42,966 nucleotides of DNA from OMSK01 sp902492995 (GTDB lineage: Bacteria; Bacillota_I; Bacilli_A; RF39; UBA660): positions 1 through 42,966 of the forward strand of contig CABUNR010000010.1 in NCBI GenBank assembly GCA_902492995.1, in the 5' to 3' direction. The notes below the pieces were generated by a model. The model had not been told where the DNA came from. It did no database searches and worked only from the letters and a program-made list of their open reading frames with translations. The stretch's first letter is position 1. Each line of letters begins with the position of its first letter. A program made the translations under genes and the position numbers. Shown piece by piece: positions 32,038 to 40,920 of this stretch.

Positions 32038-32768
32038 ATATTTCGATTAAAATATTTTTTTAATATTTCTTTTTCAGTATAATATTTTTCTTTATAAAAA
32101 AGATGTTTATAATCTTTTTTCATTTTTTTTAAATTTATTCCTTTTATTATTTTTGTTTTTTTAAATTTTAAATTATAATTATATCTTTCAAATAAGAATT
32201 TATTAAATATATATTTATGTTCTTTATATTCTTTTATTACTTTTAATAGTATAAAAAATATTATCATATATAACATTAGATTTTTCTTTTTTATAATTAA
32301 AATTATTATTGTTATTATAGATATATATATAGTTAGTAAATGACTTTTATTAAAACTTGTTATTTTATTTAATATTATATTTAATAATTTAGAACCGTCT
32401 AAAGGTATAATAGGTAGCATATTAAATATTAAAAGTGAATAATGGTATCCTGTTATCAATTCATTTTCTATATTTAATATACATAGTATAAAATAAAAAA
32501 AAATTTGAAATAATGGCCCTAGTATTAGTATTACAAATTCTTCTTTTAAACTTTTATTTATTAATTCATCAAAGATAGTTATTCCACCAAATGGTAAAAT
32601 AACTACTTTTTTTATTTTCCAATTATAAATTAGGGCTCCTACATTATGCCCTACTTCATGTATAAATATAAGTAATGTAATATAGATAAAATCTTTAAAT
32701 AATCCTGTTAATATTGCCATTATCGCAACTAAATAATAAAGTGGATGTATTTTAAAGATGTTCTTCAT
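32034..32768 (-). CDS. spoIVFB: SpoIVFB-like intramembrane zinc protease (M50B, site-2 protease family)
   Basis: 244 residues from the ATG at 32768, with about six membrane helices. HEVGH (His37, Glu38, His41) and LPIIPLDG with Asp124 are the zinc ligands. ILPFGGITIFDE, SLKEEFVILILGPL and FNMLPIIPLDGSK line up with B. subtilis SpoIVFB, as I recall it. There it cuts pro-sigma-K in the mother cell and is held inactive by SpoIVFA and BofA. Here its gene overlaps the spoIVFA-like gene by 17 nt, as expected of the pair. An ATG at 32786 is also possible; neither has a strong ribosome site. No C-terminal CBS domain is evident. Confidence 0.85.
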   Translation of the reverse strand: MKNIFKIHPLYYLVAIMAILTGLFKDFIYITLLIFIHEVGHNVGALIYNWKIKKVVILPFGGITIFDELINKSLKEEFVILILGPLFQIFFYFILCILNIENELITGYHYSLLIFNMLPIIPLDGSKLLNIILNKITSFNKSHLLTIYISIITIIILIIKKKNLMLYMIIFFILLKVIKEYKEHKYIFNKFLFERYNYNLKFKKTKIIKGINLKKMKKDYKHLFYKEKYYTEKEILKKYFNRNI

Positions 32769-33357
32769 AATTAAGTACTTTTCCATCTTTTTTATATACT
32801 AAATATATATTATTATCTTTTGCTTCTCCTATAAATGATCCTTTTTCTATATAATCATATAATTTCAAATTAGAAGCATTTATATTTGAATACCATATAT
32901 CTATTCCATCAATACCGCTTATTATAACAGTATTTCCATATTTTTCTTTTTCTCCTATAAATACTACCATTCCACTTTCTAAAGTAGGAACTAAATAATT
33001 TTTTGATACTGTTAATTTAACACCATCTAAATATTTTGATTTAGCACTATATTCTAACTTTTCATTAAATACTTTAGTAGTTTCTTTTTTTTCTATAATA
33101 TCACTAAATGGTATAGGAGATCCAAATTTATCTTTAAATAATTTATTTATGGTTGCGAATTTAAAATTTTTGGTAAATACATTTTCATAAAATAAAGTTT
33201 TTAATTTAGTATTATTTTTAAGTGTTATAAGAGTTGTTAATGTTATAAGTATTGTTATTAAAAGTTTGTTTATTTTTTTTACGAATTTATTATCATTTTT
33301 TTTCATTTTTTTATTTTTTTTCTTTTTTATTTCTTTTCTTAATTCTTCTATATCCAT
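32752..33357 (-). CDS. spoIVFA: SpoIVFA-like membrane protein with degenerate LytM/M23 domain
   Basis: 201 residues. A basic cytoplasmic N-terminus, one membrane helix (about 30-46), a linker and a C-terminal M23-like beta domain (VVFIGEKEKYGNTVIISG, DIWYSNINASNLKLYDYIEKG, IYLVYKKDGKVLNYEEHL). The zinc ligands of true M23 peptidases (HxxxD and HxH) are missing, as in SpoIVFA, which regulates SpoIVFB. Its order relative to the protease gene and rplU is the same as in Bacillus. The start follows CTGGTGATAATATG. Confidence 0.75.
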   Translation of the reverse strand: MDIEELRKEIKKKKNKKMKKNDNKFVKKINKLLITILITLTTLITLKNNTKLKTLFYENVFTKNFKFATINKLFKDKFGSPIPFSDIIEKKETTKVFNEKLEYSAKSKYLDGVKLTVSKNYLVPTLESGMVVFIGEKEKYGNTVIISGIDGIDIWYSNINASNLKLYDYIEKGSFIGEAKDNNIYLVYKKDGKVLNYEEHL

Positions 33358-33380
33358 ATTATCACCAGTAAATAATATGT

Positions 33381-33869
33381 TTAATCTAATTTATATATTC
33401 CTTTTTTATTTGCTATAATATCTGTTATTATGTATAAAATAACGATATATATAATATTTATTAAAATAGAATCTATTATACTATTTAAAAGTAGATTTAT
33501 ATCTTTATTCATATAATTAATAAAATTTAATATTATATATGTTATTACTCTATATAAAATAATTAATATAATTGATATTAATGCTACATTAAATTTATTA
33601 TTAGTTATAAACTTATTTAGTACCATTATTATATATCCTATTAAAGTAAATATTGTTGCATTTAAAAATAAAGTATCTGTATATCCTATATCATATAAAA
33701 GGCCCGTTATAAAACAAATCATTATATATAATTTTTTTTTGTTATATAAATATGGATATACAATTATAAGAGATAACATTGTAAAAAGAGGTACTAAATA
33801 ATCTATATTTATAAAAGAATTTACTATTCCTTCTAAATAAAATGATAATAAAATAATTAATATAATCAC
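33381..33869 (-). CDS. mreD: Rod shape-determining protein MreD
   Basis: 162 residues, almost entirely hydrophobic with five to six membrane helices (FYLEGIVNSFINIDYLVPLF, LFLNATIFTLIGYIIMVL). MreD is a membrane partner of MreC in the elongation complex. The call rests on size, topology and its place after mreC. It begins with GTG inside the GTGA overlap with the mreC TGA stop, so translation is coupled. Confidence 0.82.
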   Translation of the reverse strand: MIILIILLSFYLEGIVNSFINIDYLVPLFTMLSLIIVYPYLYNKKKLYIMICFITGLLYDIGYTDTLFLNATIFTLIGYIIMVLNKFITNNKFNVALISIILIILYRVITYIILNFINYMNKDINLLLNSIIDSILINIIYIVILYIITDIIANKKGIYKLD

Positions 33870-34708
33870 TCTTTTTCCTCTTTTCTTAGTACTGTAACAT
33901 AATTTAAATTATCAAAATTAACACTTGGTTTTACTAATACTGTTCGTGCTAAATCAAAATTATCTTTAGTAATACTATCAACTGTTCCTATTAAAATGCC
34001 ACTTGGAAAATTATTGCCTAATCCTGTTGTTGTAACAACGTCATCTTTATTTATTTCTGTATTCTCTGCTATTCCCTCAATTATAAGTCTGTTTTTTTCT
34101 CTATCGTATCCTGTTAATAACCCATATATATAATTATCATCATTTATTTTTATTTTTACGGATATTTTATTATTTGTATCATTTGTAGTAAGGAGTTTTA
34201 CTATACTATTTAATTTTGATGTTTTTATGACTACTCCTACTAATCCTTCATTATTAATAACAGCCATATCTTTTTTTATGCCATCAGCTTCTCCTTTATC
34301 TATAGTTATTTTATTATACCAATAACCTATATTTCTATTTACTATAGTAGCATTCATATATGAGTTTTCACTTAATATATTGTTTAATTCTAGTATTTTT
34401 TTTAAGTCATTTATTTCTTTTGTTGCTTCATCATATTTTGCTTCCATTAGTTTAACTTTACTATATTTTTTTTCTAATTTTTTATATTTTTTATATAGTT
34501 TTTGTTTTGATTTTGATTCATTAATTTTATCTTTTATAAAATTAACTGAATTATTTGATATTTTATTTACTGATAAAGTTGTATCTTTTATTACTTTTTC
34601 TATTATTGTTAATTTTCTATTATCTTTAATTAATGCCTGAAATAATATTAGTAATATACTTATTATTATTAATATTACTATCACATAGTATTTTTTATTT
34701 TTTAACAT
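33866..34708 (-). CDS. mreC: Rod shape-determining protein MreC
   Basis: 280 residues: one N-terminal membrane helix (about 7-27), a coiled coil (about 60-105, LYKKYKKLEKKYSKVKL) and the extracytoplasmic double beta-barrel with ATIVNRNIGYWYNKITIDKGE, DGIKKDMAVINNEGLVGVV, VTTTGLGNNFPSGILIGTV. It links cytoskeleton and PBPs during side-wall growth. In Bacillus mreB precedes it, but here radC ends only 11 nt before the mreC start. The start follows TTAAGGATGTGAAATATG. Confidence 0.92.
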   Translation of the reverse strand: MLKNKKYYVIVILIIISILLILFQALIKDNRKLTIIEKVIKDTTLSVNKISNNSVNFIKDKINESKSKQKLYKKYKKLEKKYSKVKLMEAKYDEATKEINDLKKILELNNILSENSYMNATIVNRNIGYWYNKITIDKGEADGIKKDMAVINNEGLVGVVIKTSKLNSIVKLLTTNDTNNKISVKIKINDDNYIYGLLTGYDREKNRLIIEGIAENTEINKDDVVTTTGLGNNFPSGILIGTVDSITKDNFDLARTVLVKPSVNFDNLNYVTVLRKEEKE

Positions 34709-34719
34709 ATTTCACATCC

Positions 34720-35397
34720 TTAAATAAGATTATTTTCAAAAAAACTATAATAATTATTTTTACCTATTATTATATGGTCAGTTATAGAAATTCCAAGTAA
34801 ATTTCCAACTTTTATTAAATTATTGGTTAATTCAATATCATTTTTACTTGGTGTTACATTTCCTGTTGGATGATTATGAATACATATTATTGATGTTGCA
34901 TTTGCTAAATATGCTTCTTTAAATATTTCTCTTGGATGAACTGTACTATAATTTAAAGTTCCCATAAATAATAATTTATTTTTTATTACTTTTTTACTAT
35001 TATCTAGATATACACAATAAAAATATTCTTGTGATTTTTCGCCAATTACATTTTTGAAATATTCATATATTATCTTAGAATTCGTAACTTTTATATCATT
35101 TATTGTATCTACTTTTCTATTTATTCTATTTCCAAGTTCTATAGTTGCTAGAAGAGTTGCTGCTTTTACTTTTCCAATTCCTTTTATTTTCATTATTTTT
35201 TCTAAAGTTACATTTTTTAATTCATGAATATCATTTTCTTTTAGTAACTGGCTAGATATTTCTTTTACACTTTTTTCTTTGGTTCCACATTTAAGTATTA
35301 TTGATATTAATTCTTCATTACTTAAATTTTCACATCCTACATTAATCAATCTTTCAATTGGTCTTTCTAAAACAGGTAAATCTTTAATTCTTGTCAA
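34720..35397 (-). CDS. radC: RadC/JAB-domain (UPF0758) protein
   Basis: 225 residues. The N-terminal HhH region (KIKGIGKVKAATLLATIELG) is followed by the JAMM/MPN+ metalloprotease-like domain with E and HNHPTGNVTPSKNDIELT (HxHx..SxxD). Despite the name, a repair role is doubtful in the family. It starts with TTG inside the end of the SPOR gene (14-nt overlap), using GAGGAG ten bases upstream; no in-frame ATG is nearby. Bacillus also has radC in front of the mre genes. Confidence 0.92.
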   Translation of the reverse strand: MTRIKDLPVLERPIERLINVGCENLSNEELISIILKCGTKEKSVKEISSQLLKENDIHELKNVTLEKIMKIKGIGKVKAATLLATIELGNRINRKVDTINDIKVTNSKIIYEYFKNVIGEKSQEYFYCVYLDNSKKVIKNKLLFMGTLNYSTVHPREIFKEAYLANATSIICIHNHPTGNVTPSKNDIELTNNLIKVGNLLGISITDHIIIGKNNYYSFFENNLI

Positions 35398-35845
35398 TCA
35401 TTACCAACTCCTCATATTTACTTAGTATTTGACTTTCTATTGATTTTATTATTTTATTATCACTTGTTTCTTCTAATAATGTTTCATATTGATTTAATAT
35501 GGTTATAAAAGAAATATTTGATATAAAAATTTCTCTTACATATATATCATACCCTTCACTTTTATAGAATTCCTTTAATTTTTTTAAATTTTTTTCTTTT
35601 TTTACAATTCCTACATATGAATAATACATATTATTTTCTTTTGTATATATATAATATGAGAATTTACTCATTTCACGTTTCATTTCTTCTTCACTTGAAA
35701 ATACTCCTGCTTGTAAAAAGTATAATTTTTCTCCAGTAAGAGAGACTGTTTGAGTATTTTGATTATATTCTTTAAACATAAAATTTCCCATAAAAAAACC
35801 AATTAATATACATAATACTACTGGAAAAATATTTTTTAATTTCAT
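35384..35845 (-). CDS. SPOR-domain membrane protein (SpoIIB-like)
   Basis: 153 residues: an N-terminal membrane helix (about 6-24), then a SPOR-like fold YFLQAGVFSSEEEMKREM...YYSYVGIV...YKSEGYDIYVREI and a helical C-terminus. SPOR domains bind denuded glycan at septa. In B. subtilis the SPOR-domain gene spoIIB lies upstream of maf-radC-mreB. This gene has the same position relative to radC, so it is probably a SpoIIB or division-site counterpart. The start follows CTGGTGATAGTATG. Confidence 0.75.
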   Translation of the reverse strand: MKLKNIFPVVLCILIGFFMGNFMFKEYNQNTQTVSLTGEKLYFLQAGVFSSEEEMKREMSKFSYYIYTKENNMYYSYVGIVKKEKNLKKLKEFYKSEGYDIYVREIFISNISFITILNQYETLLEETSDNKIIKSIESQILSKYEELVMIDKN

Positions 35846-35902
35846 ACTATCACCAGTTTTATTATATTTTATTAATTGGTCAAATTTTGTCGAATATTAT
35901 TT

Positions 35903-37174
35903 TTATTTATTAATATTTTTTATTATTTCATCTAATGAAGATGTTGTTACTTCATTTGTTTTTGTATCTTCTATTTGGTAGTTTTCACCATCAAATTTAT
36001 TACCTAATATTATCATTTTAGGTGTTCCAAGTACATAAACATCATTTATTCTATTTCCTATTGATAAATTATCTCTATCATCAATTATTGCATTTATATT
36101 ATTTTCTAATAAATATGAGTATAATTTTTCTGCTTGTTCTTTTGTGTTTTCATTATAAATTATTTGTACTTTATAAGGTGCAATATTATATGGAAGAGCA
36201 AATCCTTTTATTTTTTCATCTTTTCTTATAACATTATTTTCTATTAAACATGCGATTATTCTTCCAAGTCCTATTCCATAACATCCCATATAATATGGTC
36301 TATCATTTCCTTCTTCATCTTTAAAGAATAAATTCATACTTTCTGAATATTTTGTACCTAATTGAAAGTTATTTCCAAGTTCAACTGAATTTAATTCTTT
36401 TAATTCAGTTATATTGTTTATGTTTAATTGTTTTAAATATTCCTCTTTATTTTCAAATTCTAATACTTCTTTATTTATTCCTATATTTTGTTTTTCATCA
36501 TATAGTATTATATCTTCACCTAATTTAGTTGCCGCTTGAAATTCTTCAGCAACTTTTCCTCCTATAACACCATTATCACTTACAGTAGGAATAATATTTA
36601 TTCCTAATCTATTAAAAATATTCATATATGCTTTATGCATTAAGTCATACGTTTTTTTCATATCTTCTTCTGTTTCATCAAATGAATATGCATCCATCAT
36701 TACAAAAGTTCTTGGTCTAAATAAGAAACCTCTAGTACGTATTTCTTTTCTAAATTTTTCTCCTATTTGATAATAGGTTGCAGGTAAATTTTTATATGAT
36801 GGTAATCTATTTGCTCCAAATATAGTAGCACATTCTTCGGCTGTTGGTGCAAGTCCATATTCTCCTAAATTATTATTTATAGTGAACATGATATCTCCTT
36901 CTTTAGTATACATATCCCATCTATTTGATTGTTCCCATATTTTTTTAGGTTGTAATTTAGGAAATTCTACTTGTATACATCCTACTTTATCTAGTTCTTC
37001 TATTATTATATTTTCTACTATTCTTTCTAATTTTGTCCATAAATTTCCATATCCATATATTCCACTTTCAAATTGATATAATTCACCTAATTTTATTAAA
37101 ATATCTTGCCCGCTATAATTTTCATCTATATCTTTTAGATTAATTTTTTTTATATTTAAATTTTTTAATCTCAT
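35903..37174 (-). CDS. proS: Prolyl-tRNA synthetase, short form without the INS editing domain
   Basis: 423 residues, class II. Motif 2 and flanks read PATYYQIGEKFRKEIRTRGFLFRPRTF-type (FRKEIRTRGFLFRPRTFVMM). APTAEE is present, and motif 3 is in CYGIGLGRIIACLIEN. The anticodon-binding domain (VQIIYNENTKEQAEKLYSYL) covers the last 95 residues. In usual bacterial ProRS about 180 residues (INS) lie between motifs 2 and 3 and edit Ala-tRNA-Pro. Here only about 100 ordinary residues separate them, so the editing insert is absent, as in the alphaproteobacterial short form. It has its own promoter and no T-box-sized leader. Confidence 0.93.
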   Translation of the reverse strand: MRLKNLNIKKINLKDIDENYSGQDILIKLGELYQFESGIYGYGNLWTKLERIVENIIIEELDKVGCIQVEFPKLQPKKIWEQSNRWDMYTKEGDIMFTINNNLGEYGLAPTAEECATIFGANRLPSYKNLPATYYQIGEKFRKEIRTRGFLFRPRTFVMMDAYSFDETEEDMKKTYDLMHKAYMNIFNRLGINIIPTVSDNGVIGGKVAEEFQAATKLGEDIILYDEKQNIGINKEVLEFENKEEYLKQLNINNITELKELNSVELGNNFQLGTKYSESMNLFFKDEEGNDRPYYMGCYGIGLGRIIACLIENNVIRKDEKIKGFALPYNIAPYKVQIIYNENTKEQAEKLYSYLLENNINAIIDDRDNLSIGNRINDVYVLGTPKMIILGNKFDGENYQIEDTKTNEVTTSSLDEIIKNINK

Positions 37175-37197
37175 AAATTCATCTTCTTTCTTTAATA

Positions 37198-37226
37198 ATT
37201 ATACAGTATATATTTTATTTTATCAA
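37198..37226 (-). promoter_or_regulatory. Promoter of proS
   Basis: On the minus strand TTGATA (37221-37226), a 17-bp spacer ending in CTG, then TATAAT (37198-37203), about 24 nt before the proS ATG. Confidence 0.65.
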
Positions 37227-37232
37227 TCAAAA

Positions 37233-37256
37233 AAAATTGATATTTAAATCAATTTT
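37233..37256 (-). terminator. Terminator of the 211-aa gene
   Basis: AAAATTGAT/ATCAATTTT, 9 bp (37233-37241 and 37248-37256), loop 6 nt, Ts on the minus strand. It overlaps the stop codon of the 37255 gene and lies just before the proS promoter. Confidence 0.7.
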
Positions 37257-37890
37257 ATTTTTTTATATATTGTTTTATACTGAAATAATCTATAACATAT
37301 TTAAGTTCTTCCATATTATATTTTTGTTTTTTATTTTCACTATAGTATGAAGGTAACCAATAAACATTTTTGCTTCCACCTAATTTTAAATATGTATTTA
37401 TGTATTCTTTTAATCTTGGATCATTCATTCCTTCATCATATGAGGCATAATGTAATGGTGTTGAAAGGTCAAAATTAAATGTTTTGGCATATACTAATCC
37501 ATATTCTGCTCCATATGTTTTTCCACCTTGATTTATTATTTGTAACAATGCTAAATAAAGTATTTCTCTTCTATATGCATCATCTTTTATAAATTTTTCA
37601 TATTCACCTTTTGAGAGAACTTCTTTTAAGTTAGCATTTAAACTATTCATATTAAATATTTCAAGTAATAGTTTTATATTTTCACTTGCTAGTTTTAACA
37701 TATTAAATTCATTATATAATTCTTTTGATGCATTTTGATATCTACATATTGACCATGCAGATATTATTGAAATAATTTTGTTTATTTCATCTTTATTTAA
37801 AGTTTTATCTTTTTTAATAATTTCATTTATTTTTCTTTCTTTTTTTATATCTAAGTTATATGCTTTTTCTACTGAACTTATAAATTTCAT
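37255..37890 (-). CDS. Protein of unknown function (211 aa)
   Basis: Soluble, largely helical, Lys/Asn/Tyr-rich. It starts MKFISSVEKAYNLDIKKERK. Recognisable stretches are ISAWSICRYQNASKELYNEF, INQGGKTYGAEYGLVYAKTF and LKLGGSKNVYWLPSYYSENK. No catalytic motif or family recognised. The frame is open upstream to 37956, but that part covers the promoter. CAGGGGTGATTATATG fixes the start at 37890. Single-gene unit with its own promoter and terminator. Confidence 0.6.
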   Translation of the reverse strand: MKFISSVEKAYNLDIKKERKINEIIKKDKTLNKDEINKIISIISAWSICRYQNASKELYNEFNMLKLASENIKLLLEIFNMNSLNANLKEVLSKGEYEKFIKDDAYRREILYLALLQIINQGGKTYGAEYGLVYAKTFNFDLSTPLHYASYDEGMNDPRLKEYINTYLKLGGSKNVYWLPSYYSENKKQKYNMEELKYVIDYFSIKQYIKK

Positions 37891-37915
37891 ATAATCACCC
37901 CTGAAACGTTTTATT

Positions 37916-37943
37916 ATTATAACATTTTTTTCTTTTTTGTCAA
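37916..37943 (-). promoter_or_regulatory. Near-consensus promoter of the 211-aa gene
   Basis: On the minus strand TTGACA (37938-37943), a 16-bp spacer ending in TGT, then TATAAT (37916-37921). Confidence 0.75.
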
Positions 37944-37967
37944 TAAAATATAACAAATTTATGAAAA

Positions 37968-37991
37968 AAATCCAAATAAATGTTTGGATTT
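37968..37991 (-). terminator. Terminator of the hybrid kinase gene
   Basis: AAATCCAAA/TTTGGATTT, 9 bp (37968-37976 and 37983-37991), loop 6 nt, followed by seven Ts on the minus strand. It overlaps the kinase stop codon. Confidence 0.75.
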
Positions 37992-40881
37992 ATTTTCCTA
38001 AATATTTTTTTATTATATTTAGTACTTCTATTAATAGATTTAATAAATTATTAAAATCATTATTTACAAAATCTATATTACTTTCTTTTGACTTTATTTC
38101 ATGTTCATATGCTTTGTTAGCTAACTTTGTTATCCCTAAATATTTAGAATCACTTTTTATGGCATGTACTAGTATTGCATAATTTTGCATATCTTTCATA
38201 TTTACGTATTCTTTTAATTTTGTTATTCTATCATTTCCTAAATTATAAAAGTCATTCATTGTTTCGTTATACATACCTATATCGCCTAAAAGTTCGATTC
38301 CAGAATCTACATCTATATCATTATTTTTCAAATATTCCTTATTATTTTTATTTTCATCTTTAGTTAAATAAACTGATGAAAATTGATTATTTGTTTCTAT
38401 TTTTTCTTTATATGCTTCTTTTTTCTCTTCATTATGTGGCAATAAAACAGAGTTTTCTATTTCATATAATTCTTCTGGTATTTTTTCAAATCTTGGTTTA
38501 TGTTCTTCTTTTATTTCATTTTGTGCTTCAGGTTTTATTTCTATTTTATTTAAATTATTTTTAAATATTAAATTTAAAACTCTATCTAATTCTAGTTTAT
38601 TAATTGGTTTTGATAAATATTCATTAAATCCTTCTTTTAAATATTGTTCTCTCATACCTTCTATTGCATTTGCGGTTAAAACTACTACTGGTATATTAAA
38701 GTTTTCAAGTTGTTTTAATTCATGGAATGTTTCTACTCCACTTTTATTTGGCATCATATCATCCATAAATATTAAATCATAAGTTGAACCATTTTTTATT
38801 TTTTCTATACATTCTATTCCACTTAAAGCTTCTTCTATTTGTGGATTATACCTTTTTAACACAGTACTTGCTACTTTAATATTTAATTTATTATCATCCA
38901 CTATTAATATTTTTTTATTTGTTAAATCTATTAAATTGTCATTATTATTTGTAGATACTTTTTGTTCTATTTGTTTTGGTTCATTATTTATAGTTTTATT
39001 ATTTATTTCATTATTTTCTAATTTTAAATTATCTACTTTTTCCACTTTAATATTATTTGTTTTAATAAATGCTGCTAAAACATCATGTAATTTCTCTTTT
39101 TCAATTGGTTTTGCTAGATATCCATCAAAACCTTCTTTTAAGTATTTTTCTTCCATACCAGATATTGCATTTGCAGTTAATGCGATTACAGGAATATTAA
39201 AGTTTTCAAGTTTTTTTAATCTTTGTAGTGTTTCTGATCCACTCATTCTTGGCATCATATCATCCATTAAAATGATATCATATTTTAATCCATTATTAAT
39301 TTTATCTAAACATTCCATTCCACTTTCTGCTGTTTCAATAATTGGATTATATTTTTCAAGTATTTTGCTTGCTACCTTAAGATTTAATTTATTATCATCT
39401 ACTACTAATATTTTTTTATTTGTTAAATCTAAATCATTTATTTCTTCTGTTACTTTTTTCTCTACTTTTGTTTCACTTATTTTTTGATCAAGAGCTACTG
39501 TAAATTTAGATCCTTCTCCAAATTTACTACTTACTACTATTTTTCCTCCCATTAATTCTACTAATTGTTTTGTAATAGCAAGTCCTAGTCCTGTTCCCTC
39601 TATTGTTGTATTCCTATCCTCATCAAGTCTTTGAAATTTTGTAAACAATTTATCTATATCTTTTTCTTTTATTCCTCTACCACTATCTTCTACGCTTATA
39701 ATTAGTCTACAAATATCATTTTTATTAACACAGCTTACTTTTAATGAGAAATATCCAACATCTGTATATTTAATAGCATTTGTAAGTAAATTTATTATTA
39801 CTTTCTTGATATTCGCATGATCTCCATATAGTGTTTCTGGTATATCTGGGGCTATATCAACCCTAAATTCTAGATTTTTATCTCCAAGTCTTGCTCTTGA
39901 TAACTTAACTACACTATCTAACATTTCATGCACATTATAAGCAGAATTATGGATTTCTAATTTTCCTGCTTCTATTTTAGAAATATCTAATATACCATTT
40001 ACTATTTCAAGTAATGTTTTACTTGCTCCTACTATATCATTTGCATTTTCTTTTGCTTCTTCTAATGTTTTTGCTTGTGTTATACAATCTGAAAAACCTA
40101 CTATAGCATTTAGAGGCGTTCTAATTTCATGACTCATACTACTTAAAAAATCAGTTTTTGCCTTATTTGCTTTATCTGCTTGATTTTTTGCAAGATTCAA
40201 TTGTTCTATCATTTTTACATCTGGGTTTTCTATTGTGAAATACATTAAAATTGTTACAAACGTTTCAGCTGATGTTGCCAATGTCATTGAGGGATTAATT
40301 TTTTGAATAATTGTTGTTATTATAGTGCCTATTGCAAAAACAATTATTGGTATAAATTTTTTACTTTTAATATTTTTAATATTTTTAATAATTATATATG
40401 CACCAACAACTGCTTCAATACCACTTAATACATATATGTAATTAACACAAACACCGTATGAGTAATTTATTCCGTTATTAGAATAAACTTTGACTGGCAA
40501 AAAAAATCCTATTACAGATAACAATATATAAATAATTATTAAGATTTTGAATAATTTACTCTTATAAAATTTCTCGTCATTTTCCACATAATTTCCGGTT
40601 ACAAAAAATATATAAAGTCCAAATAAAAATGCAAAGGTAAAAAGATATATTAAAAACAATTTATTAATAAATATTGTTATTACATCATCTACGCCTAAAT
40701 AATCAATTGAAGCCAAACATGCAAACTCACAAATTAATCCAACTAAATTTGCTGTTATTAAAATTTTATATATACTTACTTCAGCAGACTTAACATGATC
40801 TTTTACTCTGAAAGCAATATTAATAAAAATTGAATAAATCAAACTTATTAAAACTAAAATAAAACTCACACTATTAAACAT
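37990..40881 (-). CDS. Hybrid sensor histidine kinase (7-TM sensor, HisKA, HATPase, two receivers, Hpt)
   Basis: 963 residues. About seven membrane helices (1-218) form an unclassified sensor. HisKA has the phospho-His at 251 (SSMSHEIRTPLNAIVG). HATPase runs about 350-470, with N, G1 EDSGRGI and G2 GTGLGLAI. Receiver 1 is about 490-607 with Asp540 (IILMDDMMP), and receiver 2 about 655-775 with Asp707 (IFMDDMMP). The C-terminal Hpt is about 855-963 with His906 (LVHAIKSDSKYLG). All phosphotransfer residues for a His-Asp-His relay are present. The two receivers are so alike that they arose by duplication. No cognate DNA-binding regulator is in the window. The start follows AAGGTAGGTAATTATATG. 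Confidence 0.93.
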   Translation of the reverse strand: MFNSVSFILVLISLIYSIFINIAFRVKDHVKSAEVSIYKILITANLVGLICEFACLASIDYLGVDDVITIFINKLFLIYLFTFAFLFGLYIFFVTGNYVENDEKFYKSKLFKILIIIYILLSVIGFFLPVKVYSNNGINYSYGVCVNYIYVLSGIEAVVGAYIIIKNIKNIKSKKFIPIIVFAIGTIITTIIQKINPSMTLATSAETFVTILMYFTIENPDVKMIEQLNLAKNQADKANKAKTDFLSSMSHEIRTPLNAIVGFSDCITQAKTLEEAKENANDIVGASKTLLEIVNGILDISKIEAGKLEIHNSAYNVHEMLDSVVKLSRARLGDKNLEFRVDIAPDIPETLYGDHANIKKVIINLLTNAIKYTDVGYFSLKVSCVNKNDICRLIISVEDSGRGIKEKDIDKLFTKFQRLDEDRNTTIEGTGLGLAITKQLVELMGGKIVVSSKFGEGSKFTVALDQKISETKVEKKVTEEINDLDLTNKKILVVDDNKLNLKVASKILEKYNPIIETAESGMECLDKINNGLKYDIILMDDMMPRMSGSETLQRLKKLENFNIPVIALTANAISGMEEKYLKEGFDGYLAKPIEKEKLHDVLAAFIKTNNIKVEKVDNLKLENNEINNKTINNEPKQIEQKVSTNNNDNLIDLTNKKILIVDDNKLNIKVASTVLKRYNPQIEEALSGIECIEKIKNGSTYDLIFMDDMMPNKSGVETFHELKQLENFNIPVVVLTANAIEGMREQYLKEGFNEYLSKPINKLELDRVLNLIFKNNLNKIEIKPEAQNEIKEEHKPRFEKIPEELYEIENSVLLPHNEEKKEAYKEKIETNNQFSSVYLTKDENKNNKEYLKNNDIDVDSGIELLGDIGMYNETMNDFYNLGNDRITKLKEYVNMKDMQNYAILVHAIKSDSKYLGITKLANKAYEHEIKSKESNIDFVNNDFNNLLNLLIEVLNIIKKYLGK

Positions 40882-40920
40882 ATAATTACCTACCTTATTT
40901 TATATAAGTATATTATAACA

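Noticed and set aside
37175..37254. A T-box leader for proS
   Set aside because: Only about 24 nt lie between the -10 box and the start codon, with no T-box sequence or specifier stem. trpS likewise follows gpmI by 1 nt.
38936..39487. A 183-codon plus-strand open frame opposite the hybrid kinase
   Set aside because: It is antisense to the receiver/HATPase region, has no ribosome site, and owes its length to the A/T-rich third positions of the real gene.
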